64,000 nt of DNA from Nitrospirales bacterium (lineage in GTDB: Bacteria; Nitrospirota; Nitrospiria; Nitrospirales; UBA8639). The notes beneath the pieces were generated by a model that was not told where the DNA came from, did not search any database, and worked only from the letters and a program-made list of their open reading frames with translations. Shown here one piece after another: positions 36,893 to 47,495 of this stretch (positions are counted from its first letter, which is position 1; each line of letters starts with the position of its first letter). Made by a program: the position numbers and the translations under genes. The stretch is from assembly GCA_031315915.1 (NCBI GenBank), contig JALDRK010000015.1:33250-97249 (forward strand). The letters are read 5' to 3'.

Positions 36893-36996
36893 CACCTCTT
36901 TCCTTCCATTTTTAAAATCGGCTTCTTACCCCTGAACATTCTGGGTCCTATTTGTTTCCCTTCCAACAATTCAATTGAAACCGCATAAATGAATTT

Positions 36997-38313
36997 ATGA
37001 GACATGACTTGGTCATTATCGGAGGCGGCCTCGCGGGCTCTGAAGCCGCCTGGCAAGCGGCTAATCACGGTGCGAAAGTCACCTTGTATGAAATGCGCCC
37101 CAAGCAAGAAACGGCCGCTCACAAAACCGACCGACTGGCTGAAATCGTGTGCTCCAATTCATTGGGATCAAATGACCCAACCAGCGCACCGGGCATGCTC
37201 AAACAGGAAATGCGACATTTGGGCTCGCTCATCATTAAAGTTGCGGACGAAGCGCGGGTCCCAGCCGGAATGGCCCTGGCGGTCGACCGAGAATTGTTTT
37301 CTAAAAAAATCACCCAGTCGCTTTCGGAACATCCCAATGTTCGAATCTTACGTGAAGAAATCCATGACATCCCGGAAGATGCCTTCTGCATTATCGCTAC
37401 CGGCCCCCTCACTTCGCCAAAGTTGTCAGAAGCCATTATCCAACTCACCCAATCCAAACATTTATATTTTTTCGATGCAATTTCTCCCATTGTGGATACC
37501 GACTCCTTGGACATGGGAAAAATCTTTCGTGCTTCGCGGTATGGCAAGGGGACGGCAGACTATTTGAATTGCCCGATGGACCGCCAGGCGTACGATCAGT
37601 TTTTCGATGCGTTAATACAGGCTGAACGGGTTCACGCCAAGGATTTCGAAAATATCCCGTATTTCGAAGGTTGCCTTCCGATTGAGGTGATGGCCGACCG
37701 CGGTCGCCAGACGCTTTTGTTCGGCCCGCTCAAGCCCGTGGGATTGGAAGATCCCAAAACCGGTATCCGTCCCTGCGCAGTGCTGCAATTGAGACCGGAA
37801 AACCACCATGAATCCTGTTACAATTTAGTAGGGTTCCAAACTAAATTGACCTACCCGGAACAACGAAGAGTGTTTCGTTTGATTCCGGGACTCGAGCAAG
37901 CTGAATTTCTTCGGTACGGAAGCATCCATCGCAACACATTTATCAACGCTCCAACCCTGCTGACCAAGACTCTCCAAATGAAAACACGTCCCTCGGTCAT
38001 GTTTGCCGGACAACTGGTAGGGGTCGAAGGGTATGTGGAGGCCGCCGCCAGCGGTGGCTTGGCGGGACTGAATGCGGCAAGGTTGCTCTCAAACCGCCAT
38101 CCCATTTCGCCGCCACCTACAACCGCCCATGGGGCGCTGCTCCAGTACATCACCACCTCTGACCCCAAACATTTTCAACCGATCAACACTAATTTTGGAT
38201 TGTTTCCGCCTTTGGACGCACCTGTCCGGGACAAACAGAAAAAACGCCAACTCATTCAGGAACGGGGGCAAACCGACTTTCGAACATGGATGACGCAATC
38301 CGGGCTTTCCTAA
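36997..38313 (+). CDS. trmFO: Methylenetetrahydrofolate-tRNA-(uracil-5-)-methyltransferase TrmFO
   Basis: FAD/folate-dependent enzyme that makes m5U54 in the T-loop of tRNA. The dinucleotide motif IIGGGLAGSEAAWQAANHGA starts near residue 7; EIVCSNSLGSN and GQLVGVEGYVEAAASG are family signatures. At 438 aa it has the usual length. It overlaps xerC by 28 bases and forms a trmFO-xerC-hslV-hslU run like that in Bacillus (gid-codV-clpQ-clpY). Confidence 0.95.
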   Translation: MRHDLVIIGGGLAGSEAAWQAANHGAKVTLYEMRPKQETAAHKTDRLAEIVCSNSLGSNDPTSAPGMLKQEMRHLGSLIIKVADEARVPAGMALAVDRELFSKKITQSLSEHPNVRILREEIHDIPEDAFCIIATGPLTSPKLSEAIIQLTQSKHLYFFDAISPIVDTDSLDMGKIFRASRYGKGTADYLNCPMDRQAYDQFFDALIQAERVHAKDFENIPYFEGCLPIEVMADRGRQTLLFGPLKPVGLEDPKTGIRPCAVLQLRPENHHESCYNLVGFQTKLTYPEQRRVFRLIPGLEQAEFLRYGSIHRNTFINAPTLLTKTLQMKTRPSVMFAGQLVGVEGYVEAAASGGLAGLNAARLLSNRHPISPPPTTAHGALLQYITTSDPKHFQPINTNFGLFPPLDAPVRDKQKKRQLIQERGQTDFRTWMTQSGLS

Positions 38314-39263
38314 TGTACCTCGACGTGGAGCGAGGGGGGTCTGTGGAGACCGGACAAAGCTATCGGTCGGATCTTCGCCAATTCCTGACCCACCTGCGCC
38401 AGACCTTTCCACACGATCCTCCCCTTACACCACAACACATAGAAGCCATCCATATTCGATCCTATCTGAAATGGCTCAGTGATCAGGGATTAAAAAAACC
38501 CTCGTTGGCCAGAAAGCTGGCCTGTCTCAAAAGTTTTTTTCGATACCTGGTGGCCGAAGGCCACCTGTCACGAAATCCGGCCTCGCTGATTCGATCTCCC
38601 AAACAAGGTAAAAAACTTCCGACCGTCCTGACCAAGGATGAGGCCAATGCCCTTCTTGATGGTCCCAACGCCCAATCCTGGCTCGACTTGCGGAATCAGG
38701 CCATGCTGGAAATGCTCTATTCCTGCGGAGCACGAGTCAGTGAACTGGTCGGACTGAATAGTGAAGACGTGGATATCGAATCCGGGTTTTTGCGTCTCAA
38801 AGGAAAAGGGAAAAAGGAACGAAGAGTGCCTTTGGGAACGGTAGCCATCGAATCACTTCAGACCTATAGAGAGAGCTTGACCACCCTCGTCCCCCTGTCA
38901 CCCACCGCACGAAAACCCCTAGGCCCAAAGATGGCCTGGACTGCCGGAACCCCGCTATTCAAAAACAGTCGTGGTGGACGACTCACCAGCCGAAGCGTGG
39001 AAAGAATCCTTAAACATCGAACGGAGGGGCTCTTTCACAAACTCGTCACACCCCACACGCTTCGACATTCTTTTGCCACGCACCTCCTGGATGAAGGAGC
39101 GGACCTTCGCGCCATCCAGGAACTTCTGGGTCATTCATCTCTAGCCACCACACAAAAATACACACATGTGGCTGCAGACCAACTCATGGCCGTGTATGAT
39201 AAAGCGCACCCACGCTCCGGCATCGTTCGACAATCACCACAAAAAGGAGAACCGCCGACTTGA
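38286..39263 (+). CDS. xerC: Tyrosine recombinase XerC
   Basis: Site-specific recombinase that resolves chromosome dimers at dif. The 325-aa protein has an N-terminal SAM-like domain and all catalytic residues: Arg in [12 protein letters not shown], Lys in [44 protein letters not shown] with the Tyr nucleophile. Its position after trmFO and before hslV matches the CodV arrangement, so it is a housekeeping enzyme and not an integrase. Confidence 0.93.
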   Translation: MDDAIRAFLMYLDVERGGSVETGQSYRSDLRQFLTHLRQTFPHDPPLTPQHIEAIHIRSYLKWLSDQGLKKPSLARKLACLKSFFRYLVAEGHLSRNPASLIRSPKQGKKLPTVLTKDEANALLDGPNAQSWLDLRNQAMLEMLYSCGARVSELVGLNSEDVDIESGFLRLKGKGKKERRVPLGTVAIESLQTYRESLTTLVPLSPTARKPLGPKMAWTAGTPLFKNSRGGRLTSRSVERILKHRTEGLFHKLVTPHTLRHSFATHLLDEGADLRAIQELLGHSSLATTQKYTHVAADQLMAVYDKAHPRSGIVRQSPQKGEPPT

Positions 39264-39799
39264 TGAAAATTCGATCAACAACCGTCCTCTGTGTGCGTCG
39301 TGGACCTGCGGTGGCGATGGGCTGCGATGGGCAGGTTACCGTGGGGACCACAATCATGAAAAGTAATGCCAGAAAAATTCGGAGATTACACCAGGGGGGG
39401 GTGTTGGCAGGATTCGCAGGAGCGACTGCTGATGCCTTCACATTATTTGAAAAATTTGAAGCGAAATTGGAAGAATACCGAGGCAATCTCACCAGGGCGG
39501 CTGTTGAATTAGCCAAGGATTGGCGAACGGATCGGGTCTTGCGCAGACTGGAAGCCCTCTTGGCTGTGGCCGACCGTGAACATTCATTTATTATATCGGG
39601 CACGGGGGATGTCGTCGAGCCGGAAGACAGCCTATTGGCAATCGGCTCCGGGGGGCCCTATGCTCTGTCGGCAGCCAAAGCCTTACTGACACACACTTCC
39701 TTGGAACCGCGCGCCATTGTCCAACACAGCATGACGATCGCCGGCAGTATTGATATTTATACCAACGACCACATTGTGATTGAGGAGTTATCAGCTTAG
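39263..39799 (+). CDS. hslV: ATP-dependent protease peptidase subunit HslV
   Basis: Threonine protease of the HslUV complex. After a short propeptide (MKIRS) the active-site threonine begins TTVLCVRRG, followed by GCDGQVTVG and [16 protein letters not shown]. The length is 178 aa. The ATG at 39263 overlaps the xerC stop and follows AAAGGAG; the TTG just before it is not needed. Confidence 0.95.
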   Translation: MKIRSTTVLCVRRGPAVAMGCDGQVTVGTTIMKSNARKIRRLHQGGVLAGFAGATADAFTLFEKFEAKLEEYRGNLTRAAVELAKDWRTDRVLRRLEALLAVADREHSFIISGTGDVVEPEDSLLAIGSGGPYALSAAKALLTHTSLEPRAIVQHSMTIAGSIDIYTNDHIVIEELSA

Positions 39800-39802
39800 C
39801 CT

Positions 39803-41209
39803 ATGGAACAGACACCTGCAGAACATCCGCAAAAATTAGACACCATGACCCCTCGTCAAATCGTGGAAGTCTTGGATCGATACGTCATCGGCCAACGCGA
39901 TGCCAAGCGAATGGTGGCGATTGCGTTGCGCAATCGCTGGCGCCGTCAACAACTGAACCCAGAATTGCGGGAAGAAATTTACCCAAAAAATATCATCATG
40001 ATCGGCCCCACCGGGGTCGGAAAAACTGAAATTTCCCGTCGAGTGTCCAAGCTGGCGGATGCCCCGTTCATTAAAGTGGAAGCCTCAAAATTCACCGAAG
40101 TCGGATATGTGGGACGGGACGTCGAGTCCATCATTCGAGACCTGACCGAGTTATCGGTGAATATGGTGAAAAGCGCTTATCTGGAAAAAGTCCAAAAAAA
40201 GGCCGAGGAAATGGCCGAGGAACGCATCTTGGATTTACTACTTCCCCCGCCGCCCGCCACGCCGGGCTTTGAACAGAAGGAGTCCTCTGAGTTCCCCGAA
40301 ACTCCGGACAAAAAGAAACTCGATACTCACGAGTCCACGAGAACCAAACTCCGCGCACAACTCAAGGAAGGAAAACTCGATAACAGGCTTGTGGAGTTGG
40401 AAGTGAAGGATCGCGGACTACCCGTCGGCATCATTTCCAACATCGGAGGGATGGAGGATCTGGAAAATAACTTGCGGGACATGCTTGGGGGAATGTTACC
40501 CGGCAAAAAGAAAAACCGCCGCATGAAAGTCTCGGAAGCCTTGAAGTTTTTATCCCAGGAGGAAGGACAGAAGCTGATTGATATGGAAGAAGTAACGAAA
40601 GAAGCCATTACCCGGACCGAGCAATCGGGCATGGTATTTCTCGACGAAGTCGATAAAATCGCCGGGAAGGAAAAACATATGGGTCCCGACATCTCCCGCG
40701 AGGGCGTTCAACGCGACCTGCTCCCCATTGTTGAGGGCTCGACGGTGAACACCAAACATGGCCCGGTGCGAACCGACCATATCCTGTTTATTGCCGCCGG
40801 GGCCTTCCATGTGGCCAAGCCTTCCGACTTGATCCCTGAACTCCAGGGCCGATTCCCTATTCGGGTGGAGCTGGAACCGCTGACCAAGGAAGACTTGATC
40901 CGTATTCTGACCGAACCCCGCAATGCCTTGATCAAACAATATCAAGCGCTCTTAGGAACGGAAGGCATCTCGCTGGAATTTACCCCGGATGGCATCGAAG
41001 AAATCGCTTCTACCGCTGTTCAGGTCAATGATCGGACGGAAAACATTGGAGCCAGACGCCTGTTCACCATCGTGGAACGCCTTCTGGAAGACATTTCATT
41101 CAAAGCTCAGGATCTGGAAGACAAAAAGGTCGTCATTCATGCACAATATGTTCAGGATCATCTGCGTGACATTGTGAAGGATCAGGACCTGAGCCGTTTT
41201 ATTTTATGA
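39803..41209 (+). CDS. hslU: ATP-dependent protease ATPase subunit HslU
   Basis: AAA+ unfoldase that feeds substrates to HslV. It shows [15 protein letters not shown] at the start, Walker [10 protein letters not shown] near residue 69, the pore loop GYVGRDVES near residue 98, Walker [11 protein letters not shown] near residue 277 and sensor regions. The I-domain includes a proline/glutamate-rich insert near residues 148-180. Length 468 aa. It follows hslV by three bases. Confidence 0.96.
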   Translation: MEQTPAEHPQKLDTMTPRQIVEVLDRYVIGQRDAKRMVAIALRNRWRRQQLNPELREEIYPKNIIMIGPTGVGKTEISRRVSKLADAPFIKVEASKFTEVGYVGRDVESIIRDLTELSVNMVKSAYLEKVQKKAEEMAEERILDLLLPPPPATPGFEQKESSEFPETPDKKKLDTHESTRTKLRAQLKEGKLDNRLVELEVKDRGLPVGIISNIGGMEDLENNLRDMLGGMLPGKKKNRRMKVSEALKFLSQEEGQKLIDMEEVTKEAITRTEQSGMVFLDEVDKIAGKEKHMGPDISREGVQRDLLPIVEGSTVNTKHGPVRTDHILFIAAGAFHVAKPSDLIPELQGRFPIRVELEPLTKEDLIRILTEPRNALIKQYQALLGTEGISLEFTPDGIEEIASTAVQVNDRTENIGARRLFTIVERLLEDISFKAQDLEDKKVVIHAQYVQDHLRDIVKDQDLSRFIL

Positions 41210-41297
41210 GGTCACGCCTGATAATCACCCTATAGCGACACCCTGACTCACCGTTCAATGACCATCTCTTTTCCCTCTTTCTTCAAGGAATCTGAGT

Positions 41298-42191
41298 ATG
41301 AATAGACTCATTAAAAAAGCGGATACCCTTATCGAAGCACTCCCCTATATCCGTTCCTTCGCCGGAAAAAGCGTGGTCATCAAATATGGTGGAAATGCCA
41401 TGGTCAAACCCGAATTGAAAGAGGGGTTTGCCGAAGATGTCGTACTGCTAAAGTACGTGGGCCTGAAACCCATTATCGTTCATGGCGGTGGACCGCAAAT
41501 TAATTTCATGCTGGACAAACTTTGCATTGAAGCCAGGTTTCTTCACGGTGTACGTGTCACCGATGAGGCCACAATGGAAATTGTGGAAATGGTCTTAGGC
41601 GGAAAAATCAACAAGGAAATCGTGTCTTTTCTCAACCAACATGGTGCAAAAGCGGTCGGACTGACCGGAAAGGATGGACAACTCCTCACAACCAAGCCGT
41701 TTAATCCCAAAAGCCTGGTGCACAAATACAGCGGTTCCAAGGAGATCCTGCAGCCTGAAGACTATGGCCTGGTGGGCGAAGTCAGTCATGTGGATACCAA
41801 ATTGCTCGATACTCTGGAAGACGCGAATTTTATCCCGGTTATCGCACCCATCGGTGTGGATTCCAAGGGGAAAACTTATAATATTAATGCCGATCTGGTG
41901 GCGGGGAGTGTCGCGGCCGCCGTTCAAGCCGAAAAATTACTGGTCTTGAGCGATGTGAAAGGCATCCGGGACGCCAAAAACCGCCATGTGTCCACTCTCT
42001 CACGGAAGGACATGGAGAGAATGGTGAAAAAGCAGGTAATCCGGGAAGGGATGTTGCCAAAAGTTCACGCCTGTCTCACAGCCCTTCAAGGAGGCGTGCA
42101 AAAAGCGCATATTATTGATGGACGTATTCCCCACGCCATTTTACTTGAAATATTTACCGACAAGGGGATCGGGACAGAAATCGTCGCCTGA
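41298..42191 (+). CDS. argB: Acetylglutamate kinase ArgB
   Basis: Second step of arginine synthesis, phosphorylating N-acetylglutamate. Motifs: KYGGNAM near residue 28, HGGGPQIN near residue 64, a central NINADLVAGSVAAA and the C-terminal EIFTDKGIGTEIV. The 25-residue N-terminal helix (LIKKADTLIEALPYIRSF) is the feature that makes the hexameric enzymes arginine-sensitive, so feedback inhibition is expected. A nicotinamidase gene follows after six bases. Confidence 0.95.
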   Translation: MNRLIKKADTLIEALPYIRSFAGKSVVIKYGGNAMVKPELKEGFAEDVVLLKYVGLKPIIVHGGGPQINFMLDKLCIEARFLHGVRVTDEATMEIVEMVLGGKINKEIVSFLNQHGAKAVGLTGKDGQLLTTKPFNPKSLVHKYSGSKEILQPEDYGLVGEVSHVDTKLLDTLEDANFIPVIAPIGVDSKGKTYNINADLVAGSVAAAVQAEKLLVLSDVKGIRDAKNRHVSTLSRKDMERMVKKQVIREGMLPKVHACLTALQGGVQKAHIIDGRIPHAILLEIFTDKGIGTEIVA

Positions 42192-42197
42192 GATACG

Positions 42198-42830
42198 ATG
42201 AAGCTCTCGAAAGACTCGCTTGCCAGCCGGAATAATGCGATTCCCCAACCCGATCGTCATTCCGCTCTGTTGCTGGTGGATTTGCAAAATGATTTTTTCC
42301 CCGGTGGCACCTTAAGCATTCCTGAAGCGGAAGTCATCATTCCCACCATCAACAGGTATATCCGTCACTTCAGTCGGAATGGATGGCCCATTCTGGCTAC
42401 CAGAGATTGGCATCCTCCCAACCACTGCTCTTTCCATGAGCAGCAAGGGCCTCAACCCAACCACTGCGTGCAGGGCTCACGGGGAGCGCAATTTCATTCC
42501 GAGTTAGTCCTGCCCCCTGGCATGATGGTGATTTCGAAGGGCACTCATCCCAAGAAAGATTCCTCTTCATGCTTTGAAGAATCAAGCCTTGAGGAGCGCC
42601 TAGAAGACTTTGGAACGAACACACTGTTTATTCTTGGGTTAGGCGCATCTGAATGCCTGAAGAAGACCGTCGCAGACGCCTGCCGCTTGAAATTCAAAAC
42701 CGTCATTCTCACCGATGCCGTGAAAACTGGCCTTCAGACTCCCGCCCACTCCACTGATTATTTTCAGGATCTGGTAAAGATGGGAGGAGTGCTTTCCCTT
42801 GCCGAAGATCTGGACATTCCCACGCCATAG
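42198..42830 (+). CDS. pncA: Nicotinamidase (isochorismatase family)
   Basis: Hydrolyses nicotinamide to nicotinate for NAD salvage. The catalytic Asp is in LLVDLQNDFFPGG near residue 28, metal ligands in TRDWHPPNHCSFHEQQ, the Lys in ISKGTHPKKD and the nucleophile Cys in GLGASECLKKT. The 210-aa length and PncA-type DWHP-NHCSF motif favour nicotinamidase over isochorismatase. It is closely spaced after argB, so the two are co-transcribed. Confidence 0.88.
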   Translation: MKLSKDSLASRNNAIPQPDRHSALLLVDLQNDFFPGGTLSIPEAEVIIPTINRYIRHFSRNGWPILATRDWHPPNHCSFHEQQGPQPNHCVQGSRGAQFHSELVLPPGMMVISKGTHPKKDSSSCFEESSLEERLEDFGTNTLFILGLGASECLKKTVADACRLKFKTVILTDAVKTGLQTPAHSTDYFQDLVKMGGVLSLAEDLDIPTP

Positions 42831-43013
42831 CATACACAAGCGTTGTTCATATTGATCGTTTTTTGGCTTTCTGCCTTCTCCTTTACCGGAAGGGTCTCAT
42901 TAAGACCCGCATGGTCGTAACGCCGCTTACTTTACAAATCCGCACTGACTTTCTTTGGCAGGCCCACGCACTAAAAATACCATTCATCCTAAAGAATTCA
43001 TGCTCCCGGGCCG

Positions 43014-43484
43014 ATGAATGAACCTATGAGACCGAAGGGAAGTGCCGCAAAATTAGAAGCCCGTCGACGAATGGCCGCCAAAATGTTGGCCAAAGGCCGT
43101 GGAATTCGGGAAGTCGCCCGCACGATCGGGGCCGCTCCTTCCTCAGTGAAACGATGGAAGGATGCTCTTGAACTAGGCGGGAAAGATGCCCTGAAAGCCA
43201 AACCCCATACCGGGCGTCCCTCACGACTCTCGGCGAAAGAACGTCAGCATCTCCTCCGCATTCTCAAACAGGGTCCCCGGGCGTCTAACTTGCGCGCAGA
43301 CCAATGGACCTGCCAACGCGTCGGAACCATCATTCGACGTCTTTTTGGGGTCAAATACCATCCCGATCATGTCAGTCGAATTTTACGGGCATTGGGGTGG
43401 AATTCCCGTCAAAAAAGAAAAACACACCTGAAAATCACTCGCAATCGACTCCAGTGGGCGCACTTTTCCCGACGACATCGCTAG
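43014..43484 (+). CDS. Winged-helix DNA-binding part of an IS630-type transposase, DDE domain missing
   Basis: A 156-aa basic protein with two helix-turn-helix units: GRGIREVARTIGAAPSSVKRW near residue 28 and a second with GVKYHPDHVSRILRALGW near residue 113. This is the N-terminal half of IS630-family transposases. The following sequence ends in RRHR and a stop and shows no DDE catalytic region, and I see no inverted repeats around it. It is either a relic of an insertion sequence or a DNA-binding fragment retained for regulation. Confidence 0.7.
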   Translation: MNEPMRPKGSAAKLEARRRMAAKMLAKGRGIREVARTIGAAPSSVKRWKDALELGGKDALKAKPHTGRPSRLSAKERQHLLRILKQGPRASNLRADQWTCQRVGTIIRRLFGVKYHPDHVSRILRALGWNSRQKRKTHLKITRNRLQWAHFSRRHR

Positions 43485-43531
43485 TCGCTTTGGAAAAGAT
43501 CCCTACATGCATTCACGGAGATGAAAACCGT

Positions 43532-43562
43532 AAAAAGGAAAACCTCCCGTTTCTCCTTTTTT
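43532..43562 (+). terminator. Possible terminator after the transposase fragment
   Basis: AAAAAGG-AAAAC and GTTTC-TCCTTTTT pair across a short loop. The stem is A/T-rich and weak, but ends in a T-run. Confidence 0.4.
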
Positions 43563-43642
43563 GGGTTTCGCAGTACTTCTTCTTCCTAATAATCTACTCT
43601 CAATACGCCAACTCCGTCTTGTACCAAACGGAATAAATGACC

Positions 43643-44473
43643 TCATGACTGATCCATGGTTTCATCATCCGAATCTTCCATCACCCGAGGAAGATAGATG
43701 GAAAAGGTCGATCCTTCACCCGGCGCGGACTGTAATTGAATTTTGGCTTTGTGTCGCTCCAAAATCCGCTGAATGATCGCAAGCCCAAGCCCATCTCCCT
43801 TTTCTCGTTTGGGATCAACCCGATGAAACACCTGAAAGACTTGCTTGTGATGTTGCCGGGGAATACCGATTCCATTATCGGTAATGGAGTAAATGGACCA
43901 ACCATTTTCCGCTTTTCCGGCAATGGTGATTTCGCCAGGACGGCGCGTGTCCAAATATTTCAGTGCATTGTCGATTAAATTGGAAAAGACCTGGGTGATC
44001 AGGACCAAATCCCCCATACAGGGCGGGAGATCTCCCAAATGCAGAACCACCCCTTTTTGTCTCATTTGATATTCCATGGATGTGACAATCCCTCCCACGA
44101 TCGTATTGATATCCAACGGTTGCCATTCAATGTCCATCTGCCCCAAACGGATAAACCGCACTAACCCTGAAGTCACGGTACTAATACTATCCGCCCCGGC
44201 TTGAATAAAATGTATGGCTTCGGGAATGTCCTGGGCGATCAAGGGCTGGATTTCCTCACCCATTTCGTTCAATAGGGGCTTTTCCTGAAATAGAGATCGA
44301 AGACGCTCGCAGACCATTGTCAATTCCTGACAAAATCCCTGAATCGTGACAATGGGTGCACGCAAATCATGCGAGATGACATGAACCAGTGTCTCCATGT
44401 CCTGTTGAAGTGCCGAGAGCGAAGCCCCTTGATCATCCCCATCAGATATTTCCGGACGATGTGGAGTTGCCAT
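43643..44473 (-). CDS. Soluble sensor histidine kinase
   Basis: A 276-aa kinase. The phosphoacceptor motif is HVISHDLRAPI near residue 34, with N box NLIDNALKYL near residue 187, G1 TDNGIGIP near residue 217 and G2 GDGLGLAI near residue 242. It has no membrane segment and only about 30 residues before the H box, so any sensory input must come from a partner. No response regulator is adjacent (orphan kinase). Confidence 0.88.
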   Translation of the reverse strand: MATPHRPEISDGDDQGASLSALQQDMETLVHVISHDLRAPIVTIQGFCQELTMVCERLRSLFQEKPLLNEMGEEIQPLIAQDIPEAIHFIQAGADSISTVTSGLVRFIRLGQMDIEWQPLDINTIVGGIVTSMEYQMRQKGVVLHLGDLPPCMGDLVLITQVFSNLIDNALKYLDTRRPGEITIAGKAENGWSIYSITDNGIGIPRQHHKQVFQVFHRVDPKREKGDGLGLAIIQRILERHKAKIQLQSAPGEGSTFSIYLPRVMEDSDDETMDQS

Positions 44474-44956
44474 AGGCCATGATTCCTTTTCTAAAATAGT
44501 CTTTACGCGTACTCCCTGTCCCTTTTTTTAATGGAAAACAGAGAGAGACCGCCCCGGCCACATTCTCAGATTTGAGAGAACCCCCGCTTCTCCTCACGGA
44601 GCATTTATTCCGACCTCGGAAAAGTGACCTCAGACCTGAAACGGAGAGGCATTTTTTCTATTAACTATTTCTAATGATTTGTACTGGGGAGTGATTCGGG
44701 GGATTATCCAGAAACCACTCCACATGCCAGAGGATAAAAACGAGATAAAACCGAAGTATAATAGCGGAGAGAAAATTAGGACTGCATCAATATTAATTAG
44801 GTGAATTTAAACATAAGATCGGTCCCTGGTCTAGTCCTCTCTTAGCACTACCACACCCCCGTCACCATCTGTTACGTCGGTTACGCGTATTGTCAGGATG
44901 ATGAAAAAGGCCAACAAATCATCGTCGGCCTTTTCTCGGAGACCTATCGCGAACTT
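44474..44956. other. Intergenic region between the kinase and hppA
   Basis: A 483-base gap before the minus-strand kinase gene and after the end of hppA. It holds the hppA terminator at 44905-44934 and presumably the kinase promoter. A stretch near 44758-44810 is AT-rich. I see no other structure. Confidence 0.5.
44905..44934 (-). terminator. Terminator of hppA
   Basis: AAAAGGCC and GGCCTTTT pair across a 14-base loop, with T-run on the minus strand. It lies 23 bases after the hppA stop. Confidence 0.65.
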
Positions 44957-47098
44957 CTACCGAACCAGTAACCCTCCGTACTGTACGAAAAACGGGACGA
45001 AGACCAAAGAGAGAATAGCCGAAAGTTTAATCAAGATATTCAACGATGGCCCGGACGTATCCTTGAGCGGATCGCCAACGGTATCCCCTACCACTGCAGC
45101 TTTGTGCACATCCGTACCTTTGCCACCCAAGTTGCCGGCTTCAATATACTTCTTCGCATTATCCCAGGCCCCACCACTATTGGATGAGGAGATGGCAATA
45201 ACGCCACCAGCCACAAGGGATCCGGCCAGCACTCCGGCAACGGCCTGAATATCAAACAGAAAACCCGTGAGCAAGGGAGTACCCATGATTAAAATACCAG
45301 GGGCAATCATTTCCTTGAGTGCCGCTTGAGTGGAAATAGCCACACATTGTTCGTAATCGGCTTCGGTCTTGCCTTCCATGAGGCCGGGAATCGTGCGGAA
45401 CTGACGTCGCACTTCCTCGATCATCTTATAGGCCGCCGACCCCACCGACTTCATCGTCATAGCCGAAAAATAAGCCGGCAACACTGCGCCGATAAACAAC
45501 CCGGTATATACCAAGGGATCAAGCAAATTAATGCTCCCTAACAGGTCAAATTCCGGACCGTTTTGTTCCTTGAGCAATAAGTCCGCCCGGGTGAGAAAGG
45601 CCGCAAAGAGCGCCAACGACGTAAGGATGGCCGCACCAATGGCAAAGCCTTTCCCAATGGCCGCTGTGGTATTGCCGGCTGCATCCAGCACATCTGTCCG
45701 TTTACGGACATGTTCCGGCATTCCCGACATTTCCGCGATGCCGCCGGCATTATCCGATACTGGCCCGTAGGCATCGATGGTCAACGCAATCACGAGGGTC
45801 CCGAGCATCCCCAGTGAGGCGATGGCTACTCCATACATCCCTGCCAACATCCAGGGGATATAGATGGCCAAGCCAATCGCGAGATAAGGACCCACGGCAC
45901 TTTGATAGCCCAGAGCCAAGCCAAAAATAATATTCGTGGCTGAACCGGTTTCACACGATTTAGCCACTTCACGAACCGGGGCATAATCATGCGAAGTGTA
46001 GTATTCGGTCATGAGCCCGACAGCCAGGCCGGCGATTAAACCCGACAGGAAACAAAAATACACGCCCAGGTTCGTATACGCCTGGCCGGCAATCTGAAAG
46101 GTCTCGGGAACCATCATCTTGGTGACAAACAACATCACCACTGCCGTCAGTGCGCTGGAAATGATCAGCATCTTTTTCAGTGCAGGGCCAACCTGGTCCT
46201 CGGAATTGGCCTTGATCATCATCATGGTGAGGAAACTCACGGGGATTCCAACCGCCGAGATCACAATCGGGTATAACAACGCATCAACCATACCCGAGAA
46301 GGCGACGGCGCTAATGACCATAGCCGCACAGGTGCTTTCCGCGCAGGATCCAAAAAGGTCCGCTCCCATCCCGGCCACATCTCCCACGTTATCGCCGACA
46401 TTATCGGCAATGACCGCCGGGTTACGGGGATCGTCTTCCGGAATGCCCGCTTCAACTTTTCCCACTAAATCCGCCCCGACATCCGCGGCTTTCGTAAAAA
46501 TTCCTCCGCCCACGCGAGCGAACAAGGCAATGGACGACCCCCCAAGACCGAACCCGGCGATGACTTCCATCAGCACGTGAGTCGGAAGTTGTTCCGGCAT
46601 TATGGACTTGAGTAGGAGATAAACCGAGAGTAGGCCCAATGCAGCCAGACTGACCAATCCAAAACCCATGACCGAGCCGGAATGCAGCGCAACGTTAAAA
46701 GCTTCTGCGAGGGATTTATTGGCAGACACGGTGGTTCGTACATTGCCTTCCGTGGCAATTTTCATCCCGATAAACCCGGAGGCAATGGAAATGATCGCCC
46801 CGAAAATAAATGCAATGGCCGTATACAGTCCTTCATTCACGTAATCGGTGTGATGATCATCGATGAGAACGGCAATGATCGCCCCGAAGACCGCCATAAA
46901 AATGGCCATGAATTTGTATTCCTGCTTCAGGAAGGCCATGGCCCCGGTCGCAATCGCCGCATGAATCTTCTTTAACCGTTGCTTGGTGTCCTTATCGTCG
47001 ACCCCCATATCAATAGGAATCTTTCTCACTGACGATGAATAGAAAAATGCGACGCCCAGTCCAAGGAGTGAGAGGGCCAGAATGATGGTTACCGCCAT
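44957..47098 (-). CDS. hppA: Membrane-bound K+-dependent pyrophosphatase HppA
   Basis: Pumps H+ or Na+ across the inner membrane using pyrophosphate. The 713-aa protein has about 16 transmembrane helices. The pyrophosphate-binding loop [21 protein letters not shown] lies near residue 205 and [17 protein letters not shown] follows it. The [10 protein letters not shown] motif near residue 456 has alanine where K+-independent enzymes have lysine, so it should need K+. The choice between H+ and Na+ cannot be made by eye. Confidence 0.94.
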   Translation of the reverse strand: MAVTIILALSLLGLGVAFFYSSSVRKIPIDMGVDDKDTKQRLKKIHAAIATGAMAFLKQEYKFMAIFMAVFGAIIAVLIDDHHTDYVNEGLYTAIAFIFGAIISIASGFIGMKIATEGNVRTTVSANKSLAEAFNVALHSGSVMGFGLVSLAALGLLSVYLLLKSIMPEQLPTHVLMEVIAGFGLGGSSIALFARVGGGIFTKAADVGADLVGKVEAGIPEDDPRNPAVIADNVGDNVGDVAGMGADLFGSCAESTCAAMVISAVAFSGMVDALLYPIVISAVGIPVSFLTMMMIKANSEDQVGPALKKMLIISSALTAVVMLFVTKMMVPETFQIAGQAYTNLGVYFCFLSGLIAGLAVGLMTEYYTSHDYAPVREVAKSCETGSATNIIFGLALGYQSAVGPYLAIGLAIYIPWMLAGMYGVAIASLGMLGTLVIALTIDAYGPVSDNAGGIAEMSGMPEHVRKRTDVLDAAGNTTAAIGKGFAIGAAILTSLALFAAFLTRADLLLKEQNGPEFDLLGSINLLDPLVYTGLFIGAVLPAYFSAMTMKSVGSAAYKMIEEVRRQFRTIPGLMEGKTEADYEQCVAISTQAALKEMIAPGILIMGTPLLTGFLFDIQAVAGVLAGSLVAGGVIAISSSNSGGAWDNAKKYIEAGNLGGKGTDVHKAAVVGDTVGDPLKDTSGPSLNILIKLSAILSLVFVPFFVQYGGLLVR

Positions 47099-47495
47099 GT
47101 TAGATATGTCTCCATTGAAAGAATTGTATAGAACTTATCCAAAACCATTTCCCATTTTCACACAGCAATCTCCGCTTGCCCTATCTTCGACCTCTGTCAT
47201 TCAACCGGAAGAGCACTCCAGGAACTATGAGGTTGTACTAGACTGACCAGATAGGATCACGACACCGCATGATGACTGTTAATGGATACGAATACCGCAG
47301 GCATGAACATCATGAGGACGAGGGTCGTATTTTACCTGCCTCAGCAATCACATTCAAGGTAAAAACCCTAAGGCAGAAACATTTTACGATAAGTATTTTC
47401 AAGGGTTCGCGACCAGGCCATGGCCCCCGGATCAATTCTTTCAATTGTATTTCTTCATGGACCCATGGTGGTTATGGTGCCTGACCGATCCGGAA
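47099..47495. other. Intergenic region between hppA and rluE
   Basis: About 400 bases holding the hppA promoter region. An inverted repeat TTTTACCT...AGGTAAAA lies at 47330-47364 and could be a terminator or operator; it is not strongly supported. No gene seen. Confidence 0.4.

Noticed and set aside
38286..39263. Tyrosine recombinase as integrase of a mobile element
   Set aside because: It sits in the conserved trmFO-xerC-hslVU order and has no attachment repeats or cargo genes beside it.
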